64,000 nucleotides of DNA, from assembly GCA_951812585.1 (NCBI GenBank), contig OX638318.1, positions 462,819 to 526,818 of the forward strand. Direction: 5' to 3'. Made by a program: the position numbers and the translations under genes. Shown here piece after piece: positions 56,367 to 64,000 of this stretch. This stretch comes from Rhodothermales bacterium. GTDB lineage: Bacteria; Bacteroidota; Rhodothermia; Rhodothermales; Bin80. Below the pieces are notes generated by a model. The model was not told the origin of the DNA, made no database searches, and saw only the letters and a program-made list of their open reading frames with translations. Position 1 is the first letter of the stretch. Each line of letters starts with the position of its first letter.

Positions 56367-57584
56367 ATGTCGCCTACTCCTGCAACGGTAACCAGCTCCC
56401 TTGCCCTGGCACTCTGTTTGTTTGGCAGCGGGTGCGGTGCCGGCAGCGTTGATGCCAGCAAAGCTTGGTCCGGCACGATCGATACGCTTGCTTCCGGCGA
56501 GATCGTCGTCCGAAATACGGATGAGCCACTCTGGGCGCCTCAAGACGCATGGCGGGTTGTGGAGGAGCTCAGGGTCGGAAGTGACACGGGTGACGAGGCC
56601 CGAGTCTTTGGAGACATCATCTCCTTTGATGTCAATGTGCAGGGGCAGATCTATGTGCTTGATTTTCAAGCACAAGAGGTAAGCATTTTTGACTCGGACG
56701 GCTCCTTTGTACGCGCGGTGGGAAGCAGTGGAACCGGACCGGGGGAATTCGAACAGGCCATCGCGGTTGACATCAGCCGGAAGGGAGAAATCTGGGTCAT
56801 GGAGATGCTCAAGGGACGACTTTCCATATTCGACCCCGATGGCAAATACCTGAGTTGGGAGCCTGTCGGCAACCCTGGCGTAGCCCTGAGACCATATCTG
56901 GGCGGGTTCGACTCAATGGGTCGCTACAACGCGATAATCTTTTCCTTTAACGAGTCCGAGGAAACGCAGGTCATGGGCCGATTCGATCAGTCCCTTACTC
57001 CGCTCGATACAATCGCGATTCCCAAGACTACTAAGAAAAGGGATGCCTTCACGCACGTAAGTGACAACGGGCGCGCGTCAATTACTGCGACAATTCCATT
57101 TCAGGAATCCTTCCAATGGCGCCGCTCCCCAATGGGCAATCTATGGACGCTTTCTACCGGAGCGTATGAACTTGTCGAGCTGGCCCCCAGCGGAGAGACG
57201 CTTCGGAGGGTCACCAGGGAGCATGAACCACTTCAGGTGACCGAAGAAGACCGAAATGAGGCGCGAGAGAGTTTCCGGCACTTCATTAGTAGAGGTGGAA
57301 CGGTCGATTGGTCCAGAGTTCCCACTACCAAGCCGGCCACCGTGTCCTTCTTCTGTGACGACAAAGGCAATCTTTGGGTAAAGCTTGAAGCAGCGACCCC
57401 CGGAGACGAAGGCCATCTATTCGACCTGTTTGATCCTGAAGGACGCTATCTGGGAGAAATGCGGCTCCCATTCTCTTTGCAGTCGAACCCTGAACCAATC
57501 GTAAAAGATGGAGTCCTCTATGGTATCACAACGGATGAATTTGGTGCCCCGAATGTTGTGAGAGCGCGGATCGAAAAGTCTTAG
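56367..57584 (+). CDS. Six-bladed beta-propeller lipoprotein
   Basis: A 405-residue lipoprotein (signal C-L-F-G-S-G-C). Blade repeats include D-V-N-V-Q-G-Q-I-Y-V-L-D-F-Q-A-Q-E-V and I-F-D-S-D-G-S-F-V-R-A-V-G, typical of '6-bladed beta-propeller' proteins in Bacteroidota. These are often encoded next to receptors or sensors as binding proteins. No neighbouring partner is evident: upstream is the repeat region and downstream the IS. Unrelated in sequence to the Tat propeller just upstream. Confidence 0.8.
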   Translation: MSPTPATVTSSLALALCLFGSGCGAGSVDASKAWSGTIDTLASGEIVVRNTDEPLWAPQDAWRVVEELRVGSDTGDEARVFGDIISFDVNVQGQIYVLDFQAQEVSIFDSDGSFVRAVGSSGTGPGEFEQAIAVDISRKGEIWVMEMLKGRLSIFDPDGKYLSWEPVGNPGVALRPYLGGFDSMGRYNAIIFSFNESEETQVMGRFDQSLTPLDTIAIPKTTKKRDAFTHVSDNGRASITATIPFQESFQWRRSPMGNLWTLSTGAYELVELAPSGETLRRVTREHEPLQVTEEDRNEARESFRHFISRGGTVDWSRVPTTKPATVSFFCDDKGNLWVKLEAATPGDEGHLFDLFDPEGRYLGEMRLPFSLQSNPEPIVKDGVLYGITTDEFGAPNVVRARIEKS

Positions 57585-58185
57585 CGGGCTGATTCGCTGC
57601 AGTAGCAACAAGGGTCGATCCGCCGGGTTCGGAGCAAGGCAGGCATAGCATCCCTTCCAGAGGACGCGCCTCTTCCTGGAGTTGTAGCTGCTTCCAGAAC
57701 TGGATCTGGGGCGTACCGGTGACGGCCTTGAAGTGATACTGAAAGCCCGGGGCGCTCCTTTCGATCACTTTGGCAAGCGTCTCGTGCGCCATCAACTGAT
57801 CGTATAGCTCGCATTCTGGCCTTACTTCAATAAAGCCAGTCCAGCAAGAGCGCGCGCGTCCCATTATGGCCGCATCCCGAATCCCGACTTCCGCGATTTT
57901 GCCGAGGGATGGGCTCCGCCACGAGCCAAGATGAGGTGTTGAATCGGTCTTTGGTCGTTTCCTGAGGTGTCCAGACTTCGTGTGGAGTAGCCGAATTGGT
58001 GGCTGCATTGTCCGATTTGGGCCCCTTTTTGCGCTTTTTTAGGGCAAATCGGTCCATTTCAGCGCGCTTGGTGTGCGCCTTGACCCCAAGGGCGATAGTG
58101 TGCAATGTTGGATGTGACCCCCAAAACAGGTGCCAGGGCATCACGCGGGCCGGGTCGATTGGGACGATGTTGGTTTATAGTGTTC
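57585..58185. other. Intergenic region with inverted repeat, possible gene debris
   Basis: A minus-strand frame (57526-58008, up to 160 codons) overlaps the propeller gene end; residues from its middle look protein-like but match nothing I know. CCGATTTG (58012-58019) and CAAATCGG (58045-58052) form a stem around T-rich sequence, a possible terminator. The left end of the IS lies near 58186. Confidence 0.4.
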
Positions 58186-60053
58186 AGTACAATTATGGGA
58201 TTGACATTGTTGAGGACGCTGTTGTGCCTTAGCGCATAGCAATACGCACAGACCGCTGACGCTCAGCATGTTCGTCCGTACCCTCCGACGCAAGACCACC
58301 CAGAACGTTAGCGTACAGATTGTCGAATCGACCCGCGTACCCGGAAAGGGACCACGGCAGCGGATCATCAAGCACATGGGCGCTGCTCCTGAAGGGCCAC
58401 TGCTGGATGCCCTGGTACGGTTGGCGCATCGGGCGAAGCTGCGGCTCTTGGAAGAACGGCAGCCCACCCTGTTTCCAATGGAGTACTGGGCCGCGCGCGT
58501 ACAAGGGGCTCGCCAGGACAGCCAGAGCGACCAGCCGCTTCCCATACCCGATGTACGCAAGCTGGTCGAGACCTAGCGTCTGATTATGGGCGTTCACGAG
58601 ATCTTCGGGACACTGTACGATCGGATGGGCTTTCAGAAGGTCTTCGGGGCCCGCAAGAAAATGGCCGCACGCCTGTTTCGTCAGGCCGTGCTGATGCGTC
58701 TGGCCGCGCCGGGCTCCAGCAAGCGTGCGTGCTGCGGAAAGCTTTCCAGACACCATGGCGTGGAAGTGAATCCGGACAAGTTCTACCGCATGATGGACAC
58801 CGTCAATGACGACCGGATTGCACGGCTGCAGTCAATCGTCTCGCATGAAGTGCGCGGACTCCTGCAAGAACGGGTGGACGTGCTCTTTTTCGACGTGACG
58901 ACGCTTTCCTTCGCCAGCGACAAGGGCAAGGATCTTCGCAAGAAGGGATTCAGCAAGGACGGTAAGCCGCAGAAGGTGTCGGTCGTTCTGGCCTTGTTCC
59001 AGAGCGTGGAGGGGCTGCCGATAGGATATGAGCTATGTCCAGGCAGCACGGCCGATGTGCGCACGCTGGGGCCAGCACTGAAGACCCTGCGGGCGCGCTT
59101 TGACATAGGTCGGGTGGTCTTGGTTGCAGACGCCAGGATGCGCAGCCAGGACAACCTGGACCTGCTCGCCTCCCAGGGGTGGGACTGGGTGGTCGCGGCG
59201 CGCCTGCGCAGCTTACCACGCAGGATGAAGGCCGCGCTTTCTGCATCCCATGACTGGGTAACGGTCAGCGAAGACATCAGCGTAACAGAACGGCAAATAA
59301 AAGGCCGGCGTCTGGTGCTGCGCTACAACAAGAAGCGGGCGGCCAAGGATGCCTATGAACGGGATCGCATCGTAGAGAAGCGCAAGCGTCGCCTGACGCA
59401 AGGCATCAAGGGAAGCGGCAAACGCGGCCGCTTTCTCAAGGTGGACCGCAATGCCGTGGTGCTGGACCAGGATGCCATTGACCGAGACGCATGCTTTGAC
59501 GGCCTCCACGGCGTTTGGACCAGCCTGGATCGAGACAATCATCCAGCACAACACATCTATGCATACTACGAGGAGCGGTGGCGCATCGAAGAGGGCTTTC
59601 GCGTACGCAAGCACACCATGGCGACGCGGCCCATCGATCACTGGACCCCCAGCCGTGTCAAGGCACACATCGCGATTTGCTTCGTTGCCTTTGCCTTGCT
59701 GCGCCTGCTGCGCTACCAGCACAACACCATGCATGCGGGCCAAGAGCCACTCAGCGAGGCTCGTATCCTGTCAGAGCTGTGCGGCGCGCAAGTCTCCCTC
59801 ATCACCGACACCAGTACGCTGAAGCAGTACCTACTCGCCTCCCCCGCCACCGCTGTTCAGCGGACACTCTACAGCGCAGCCGGACTAAAATACCCCAGCA
59901 GGACCCGCGAGCTGGCCGATCCCGGCCCGCTCGCTTAAGGAGTCCAGGGAATCCGGATACGATCGAGAGGAGCCTCAAGGATCCCCTCAAAATCAGCACG
60001 CATAGTGTTCAATATTGTATGTTGGTCAAATGTAACGCATACGATTTTGTACT
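58186..60053 (+). mobile_element. IS1634-like insertion sequence (ends approximate)
   Basis: One transposase gene between short outer inverted sequences AGTACAA (58186-58192) and TTGTACT (60047-60053), followed inward by weak similarity (ACATTG). Total ~1.87 kb fits the family. No target duplication is visible, so ends are tentative; a 10-bp direct repeat ATAGTGTTCA occurs at 58177 and 60002. Confidence 0.5.
58268..59938 (+). pseudogene. IS1634-family transposase interrupted by an in-frame TAG
   Basis: The family has a basic N-terminal domain (V-S-V-Q-I-V-E) followed by an IS4-like DDE domain. Codons 58268-58573 and 58577-59938 are in the same frame, separated only by TAG at 58574-58576. The reading ...R-K-L-V-E-T-stop-R-L-I-M-G-V-H-E-I-F-G-T-L-Y-D is continuous with homology on both sides, so a CAG-to-TAG change is the simplest explanation. 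The DDE parts are D-V-T-T-L-S-F, V-A-D-A-R-M-R and Y-E-E-R-W-R-I-E-E-G-F, all intact. A shorter product could start at the ATG at 58586, lacking ~106 N-terminal residues. Activity therefore doubtful. Confidence 0.8.
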
Positions 60054-60071
60054 TACACCGCGGAAGTCAGC

Positions 60072-60281
60072 TCCGCTGCAAAAACGCGTGCTGCTGCGCT
60101 GACAAGTGGAAGCGCGGCGCGTCCTACCGCTGCACAAGTGCTCCCCCGCACAGTCCGCTGCTTCCTGAATGCGCGCTCGAAAGGCGCTTCAGTGGAACAA
60201 GGAGGGCGTTTTGCTTAACTTTTGCCGGATAGCTCGCAGTTTTTGTGTATTCCGACGGCCAGCAGGCCGCGCATGCGTTGG
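60072..60281. repeat. 210-bp dispersed direct repeat, copy 2
   Basis: Same sequence and orientation as 55783-55991 with one extra C (CTCCCCCGCA vs CTCCCCGCA). It begins 18 bp after the tentative IS end and overlaps the possible GTG start of the PSCyt/PSD1 gene. Confidence 0.9.
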
Positions 60282-63200
60282 CCCGCCCTTTGAACTTCTT
60301 CCCGCGGCTTCTCGCCCGCGCAAATTTGGATGCCCTCGCAATTCGGATCACCCCGGACCGTGCCGGTCGGACGCTGCAGAAGGTCTGGCGGCTGACTGCA
60401 TGCGTCTCAGCGCTGCTCGTCGCTGGCTGCGGTACAAACGACACCACGCTGCCCGATGTGGTGGACTATAACTTCCACATCAGACCGATTCTGTCTGATC
60501 GCTGCTACAAGTGTCATGGGCCAGATGATAACGCACGCAAGGCGGAACTGAGACTTCACACGCAAGCGGGCGTGTACGCCGCGAGCCGGGACGACTCGTT
60601 GCGCTACATCATCGTGCCCGGCAGCGTTCAGGAGAGCAAGCTCATGGCGCATATCACGTCGGAGGACCCAAAAACGGTCATGCCACCGCCGGAAAGTAAC
60701 CTCTCCCTGACGAAACACGAAATCGCGCTCATCCGCCGCTGGATAGAACAAGGCGCGACCTGGAAACCCCACTGGGCCTTTACACCCCCGGTGCCGCCTG
60801 AACGCCCCGCCGTACAGCGCGAAGACTGGATACGCAACGACATCGACGCCTTCGTACTTCGGACGCTCGAAGAGCAAAGGCTCAAGCCGTCGCCCGAGAC
60901 AGACAAGGCCAAACTCCTGCGACGCGCAACGCTGGACCTTACCGGGCTGCCGCCATCCATAGAAGCGCTCGACTCGTTCCTGGCCGACGAAAGGCCGGAC
61001 GCCTATGAAGAGGCCATACGTGCCCTCCTCAAGCGCCCAGCCTATGGCGAACGGATGGCTTCCATGTGGCTGGATGTGTCGCGCTACGCAGATACGCATG
61101 GATACCAGGATGATCGCCCGCGAACCATGTGGCCGTGGAGAGACTGGGTCATTCGTGCATTCAACGACAACATGCCGTATGACCAGTTCGTGACATGGCA
61201 GCTGGCGGGAGACCTGCTAGAGAACGCCAACTACGAACAGCGCCTCGCTACCGGCTTCAACCGCAACCATGCCATCACACAGGAAGGGGGCGTCGTGCCG
61301 GCGGAGTACATCACCGAATACGTGGCGGACCGCACCAACACCATGGCAACGGCCTTTCTGGGTCTGACCATGGAATGCGCCCGGTGTCATGACCACAAGT
61401 ACGACCCGATACTGCAGCGGGAGTACTATCAGCTGTTCGCATTCTTTAATGCCATTGACGAGCAGGCACCGATCAACTATTTCGACCTCTCGCCCCGGCC
61501 GTCCATGCGCATGGAGGACGAAGCACTGGAAGCGCTGATTGCATCCACAGCCGAAGCCATCAGCAACGAGGAAGCGGCGCTGGAAGCCCATGCGCCGGAG
61601 GACGATTACGCAGCCTGGAAAGCGCTGGGAGCCTTGGATGTCGCCGCGGGCCTGGAACGTGACCTGCTGGCATACTATGCGCTGGACGGGCTGGACAATC
61701 TGACGACGGCCAACATGGTCGGCCCCTACGCCGTGGCCAACACCGGCCTGCAAAACGAGTTGGACCCGCCCGCAACTGTGCAAGGCCGCCAAGGCCAGGC
61801 TTTGGCTTTTGATGGGGTGAACTTCCTCAACCTGGGCGCGGAGGCAGATTTTGACTGGTATGACCGGTTTTCCATAGCCTTCTGGGTGCATCCTGAGCCG
61901 CAAGAAAAGGATGCAGCCCTGTTGTCCAAGCGCGTTGATGAGCAAAAACGCCACGGCTACGAAGTCTACCGTACAGCAGATGGCCACCTCGGCGTGCGAC
62001 TGCTGAATGACAACGCACTGAAGATCGAAGTCGTTTCGGCTCCCGTCGTGCCGCTTCGGATCTGGTCCCATATCGCTGCCACCTACGACGGGTCAGGACG
62101 CGCAGAAGGCCTGGCGCTGCACATCAATGGCGCAGCGGTGCGCACCATCATCGTTCGAGACTCCCTGGCACGCAAGAGCATTCTTAACGGCAATGATCTC
62201 TTGGCTGGCCACTGGTCGCACCGCAAGAAGACGCGCGGCGACATCGAAGGGCTGAAGGGAGCAGCACTGGACGAGATTCGCATCTACGCGCGCGAGCTTT
62301 CCGCATTGGAGGTGGCGCACCTGGCCGACAAGCCGCCGTCAGAATCCGCGCTGAAAGACCACTACCGCATACACCATGACGCCGCGCACGCGGCGCACGT
62401 AACGCGCCTGGACAGTTTGCGGCGAAGCTGGCGCGAAGTCCCCCATATCATGGTGATGGAAGACATGGAAACGCCGAGGCCCACCTTTGTGCTGGCGCGC
62501 GGCGCATACGATGCGCCGATGGATTCTGTCGGCCCCGATACGCCGGAGGCCATTCTAAGCATGCCGGCGCACTACCCACGCAACAGGCTGGGACTAGTCT
62601 ACTGGCTGATGGACCCGCAAAACCCGCTTACCGCGCGCGTAGCAGTCAACAGGTTCTGGCAGATGATCTTTGGAGAAGGCCTGGTACATACACCCGAGGA
62701 CTTCGGCAGTCAGGGCGCCTTCCCCACGCATCCAATGCTGTTGGATTACCTGGCGACCGCCTTCATCGCGTCCGGGTGGGACATCAAAGCACTCCTCTAT
62801 GAAATCGTCACCTCAGCCACGTACCGGCAGTCCAACGCAATTACAGCATCGCTCGCTGCACGAGACCCGGACAACATGTACCTGGCCCGTGGACCCAAGG
62901 TGCGCCTGTCCGCAGAAATGATGCGCGACAACGCACTATTTGCGAGCGGACTCCTGCACCAGGAGATCGGCGGCGAACCCGTGCGGCCCTACCAACCCGC
63001 AGGGCTCTGGAAAGCCCTTGCCAACCAGGTCGGCGAAAACCGCTACCGCCCCGGCCGGGGACACGACCTCTACCGGCGCAGCCTGTATACCTACTGGAAG
63101 CGCACCATACCGCCGCCCGCCATGCTCACCTTTGATGCGCCCGAGCGCACCGTCTGCACGGTGGAACGCCAATCCACGGCCACGCCGCTGCAATCCCTTG

Positions 63201-63526
63201 TGCTGTTGAACGATCCGCAGTTTGTGGAATCAGCCCGTGTCCTTGCAGAGCGGATAGTGCATGACCGGGCACTGGATGACGAGGAACGCATCACACGCGC
63301 CTTTCGCCTTCTGACTTCACGCGTGCCGACAAGAGAAGAACGCGCCAGCCTCAAGGCACTCCTTAGCGCGCAGAAGACCGCCTTTTCCAACGATTCAACC
63401 CGCGCCGCACGCTTGGCCAGCGTGGGGAACAGCCGCCCTGGGGGGCTGGCCGATGACGTGACGCTGGCAGCCTGGACGGTGGTCGCCAGTACAATCATGA
63501 ACCTGGATGAAGCCCAGTACCGATGA
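60245..63526 (+). CDS. PSCyt1-PSCyt2-LamG-PSD1 lipoprotein
   Basis: Up to 1093 residues. Domains in order: a lipoprotein-like signal (C-V-S-A-L-L-V-A-G-C, ~50-60); a PSCyt1 haem motif C-Y-K-C-H-G (~92); DUF1549/PSCyt2 with D-L-T-G-L-P-P and C-A-R-C-H-D-H (~250-400); a LamG/concanavalin-like domain (~475-685); and DUF1553/PSD1 (N-R-F-W-Q-M-I-F-G, ~790-1060). Such proteins are abundant in Planctomycetes and polysaccharide-degrading relatives; function unproven, thought to be surface electron-transfer or glycan related. The GTG at 60245 lies within the repeat, and a TTG at 60326 is an alternative, so the native start may have been lost when the repeat was placed. Confidence 0.85.
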   Translation: MYSDGQQAAHALARPLNFFPRLLARANLDALAIRITPDRAGRTLQKVWRLTACVSALLVAGCGTNDTTLPDVVDYNFHIRPILSDRCYKCHGPDDNARKAELRLHTQAGVYAASRDDSLRYIIVPGSVQESKLMAHITSEDPKTVMPPPESNLSLTKHEIALIRRWIEQGATWKPHWAFTPPVPPERPAVQREDWIRNDIDAFVLRTLEEQRLKPSPETDKAKLLRRATLDLTGLPPSIEALDSFLADERPDAYEEAIRALLKRPAYGERMASMWLDVSRYADTHGYQDDRPRTMWPWRDWVIRAFNDNMPYDQFVTWQLAGDLLENANYEQRLATGFNRNHAITQEGGVVPAEYITEYVADRTNTMATAFLGLTMECARCHDHKYDPILQREYYQLFAFFNAIDEQAPINYFDLSPRPSMRMEDEALEALIASTAEAISNEEAALEAHAPEDDYAAWKALGALDVAAGLERDLLAYYALDGLDNLTTANMVGPYAVANTGLQNELDPPATVQGRQGQALAFDGVNFLNLGAEADFDWYDRFSIAFWVHPEPQEKDAALLSKRVDEQKRHGYEVYRTADGHLGVRLLNDNALKIEVVSAPVVPLRIWSHIAATYDGSGRAEGLALHINGAAVRTIIVRDSLARKSILNGNDLLAGHWSHRKKTRGDIEGLKGAALDEIRIYARELSALEVAHLADKPPSESALKDHYRIHHDAAHAAHVTRLDSLRRSWREVPHIMVMEDMETPRPTFVLARGAYDAPMDSVGPDTPEAILSMPAHYPRNRLGLVYWLMDPQNPLTARVAVNRFWQMIFGEGLVHTPEDFGSQGAFPTHPMLLDYLATAFIASGWDIKALLYEIVTSATYRQSNAITASLAARDPDNMYLARGPKVRLSAEMMRDNALFASGLLHQEIGGEPVRPYQPAGLWKALANQVGENRYRPGRGHDLYRRSLYTYWKRTIPPPAMLTFDAPERTVCTVERQSTATPLQSLVLLNDPQFVESARVLAERIVHDRALDDEERITRAFRLLTSRVPTREERASLKALLSAQKTAFSNDSTRAARLASVGNSRPGGLADDVTLAAWTVVASTIMNLDEAQYR

Positions 63527-64000
63527 CACCAGACCCGTTCTATGAATGCGGTTGCCAGATGAACCGCCGCCACTTCTTTTCGCGCTTAAGCCTGGGCATC
63601 GGGGGTGCAGCACTCGCGTCGCTCCTGGGCTGCGGCACGCGCCCTGCCGCCTCGCGAAGCGCACTGGAGGGAATTCTGGAAACGCCGCATATTGCGCCGC
63701 GGGCACGGCGGGTGATCTATCTGTTTCAGAGCGGCGGGCCATCACAGCTGGAGCTGTTCGACTACAAGCCCCTTTTGAAGGGACGGCGCGGAGAAGATCT
63801 GCCCGCGTCAGTTCGCATGGGGCAGCGCCTGACTGGTATGACGGCCTACCAGAAGACGCTGCCGCTGGCCCCTACGATCTATCCGTTCCAGCAGCATGGC
63901 AAGAGCGGCGCGTGGATCAGCGACCTCTTGCCATACACCGCCCAGATTGCCGACGAGCTTTGCATCGTGCGCTCGATGTACACCGAAGCGATCAATCACG
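63523..64000 (+). CDS. DUF1501 family protein, partial at window end
   Basis: Starts at the ATG at 63523, overlapping the PSD1 stop by four bases (ATGA), and is still open at 64000. The N-terminus has M-N-R-R-H-F-F-S (twin arginine), a hydrophobic G-I-G-G-A-A-L-A-S-L-L segment and G-C-G (possible lipobox). Then comes the family's F-Q-S-G-G-P-S-Q-L-E-L-F-D-Y-K-P block and I-V-R-S-M-Y-T-E. DUF1501 proteins resemble sulfatases/alkaline phosphatases in fold and are almost always paired with PSCyt/PSD1 proteins, as here. A second ATG 36 bases downstream would fit the Tat signal better. Confidence 0.88.
   Translation, partial: MTPDPFYECGCQMNRRHFFSRLSLGIGGAALASLLGCGTRPAASRSALEGILETPHIAPRARRVIYLFQSGGPSQLELFDYKPLLKGRRGEDLPASVRMGQRLTGMTAYQKTLPLAPTIYPFQQHGKSGAWISDLLPYTAQIADELCIVRSMYTEAINH

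Noticed and set aside
57526-58008. Minus-strand open frame of 160 codons downstream of the propeller lipoprotein
   Set aside because: Some protein-like stretch, but it overlaps a real gene, has no recognisable family and no credible start; noted as possible debris only.
58177-60011. ATAGTGTTCA occurring at 58177 and 60002 as a possible target-site duplication of the IS
   Set aside because: The second copy lies inside the tentative right end and 10 bp is longer than usual for the family; kept only as an observation.
1-64000. CRISPR arrays, rRNA and tRNA genes
   Set aside because: No regularly spaced repeats, cloverleaf-like segments or rRNA-conserved stretches were noticed on either strand by eye.

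Overview
The window looks like part of a marine, polysaccharide-degrading bacterium of the Bacteroidota/Rhodothermota side of the FCB group. The evidence is TonB-dependent receptors with carboxypeptidase-like N-terminal domains, PorV-family barrels, secreted enzymes ending in type IX-secretion-like 'YPNPF...G.Y' C-terminal domains, at least one TAnnTTTG-type promoter, and many Tat-exported lipoproteins. The phylum assignment is inferred from gene families only; no rRNA or marker gene is present.

Layout. (1) 1-2370 holds decayed genes: a SulP anion transporter with an internal out-of-frame deletion, and the C-terminal remnant of a LacI-type regulator. (2) 2371-19144 (minus) is polysaccharide locus A: TonB receptor, large surface protein, PorV-like barrel, two Tat sulfatases separated by an ankyrin protein, a putative (alpha/alpha)6 protein, a DUF6786-like lipoprotein and a GH116-like glycosidase. 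(3) 19943-25778 (plus) is an alginate-monomer operon: PL17 oligoalginate lyase, SDR (candidate DEH reductase) and a complete TRAP transporter. (4) 25939-43034 (minus) is polysaccharide locus B: TonB receptor, paralogous surface protein, PorV-like barrel, second outer-membrane barrel, heparinase-like lyase, a tandem beta-helix protein, a PL6 lyase and a PL6/pectate-lyase-3 fusion. A BNR-repeat lipoprotein lies upstream.

(5) 44447-54153 is a mixed catabolic stretch: sugar isomerase-like TIM barrel, PLP decarboxylase, SDR, frameshifted alcohol dehydrogenase, a Tat lipoprotein of unknown function, a multiply frameshifted HUMPS-type decarboxylase, a PIG-L deacetylase and a serine hydrolase. (6) 54154-60281 is a rearranged zone with a transposase tail, two beta-propeller proteins, an IS1634-like element whose transposase has an in-frame amber codon, and two almost identical 209/210-bp direct repeats. 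(7) 60245-64000 is a PSCyt1/PSCyt2/LamG/PSD1 protein translationally coupled to a DUF1501 protein that runs off the window.

How it fits together. The PL6 enzymes and other lyases of locus B would cut alginate or a related polyuronate at the cell surface, and the receptor would import oligomers. PL17 would reduce them to unsaturated monomer, the TRAP system could carry the uronate across the inner membrane, and the SDR would reduce it. No KDG kinase or KDPG aldolase was seen here. Locus A probably handles a different, sulfated polymer. Both loci carry the same three-gene head (receptor, 'YDDF' surface protein, PorV-like barrel) with no SusD, which is the most unusual organisational feature. 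Both also have a LacI-type palindrome upstream of the receptor.
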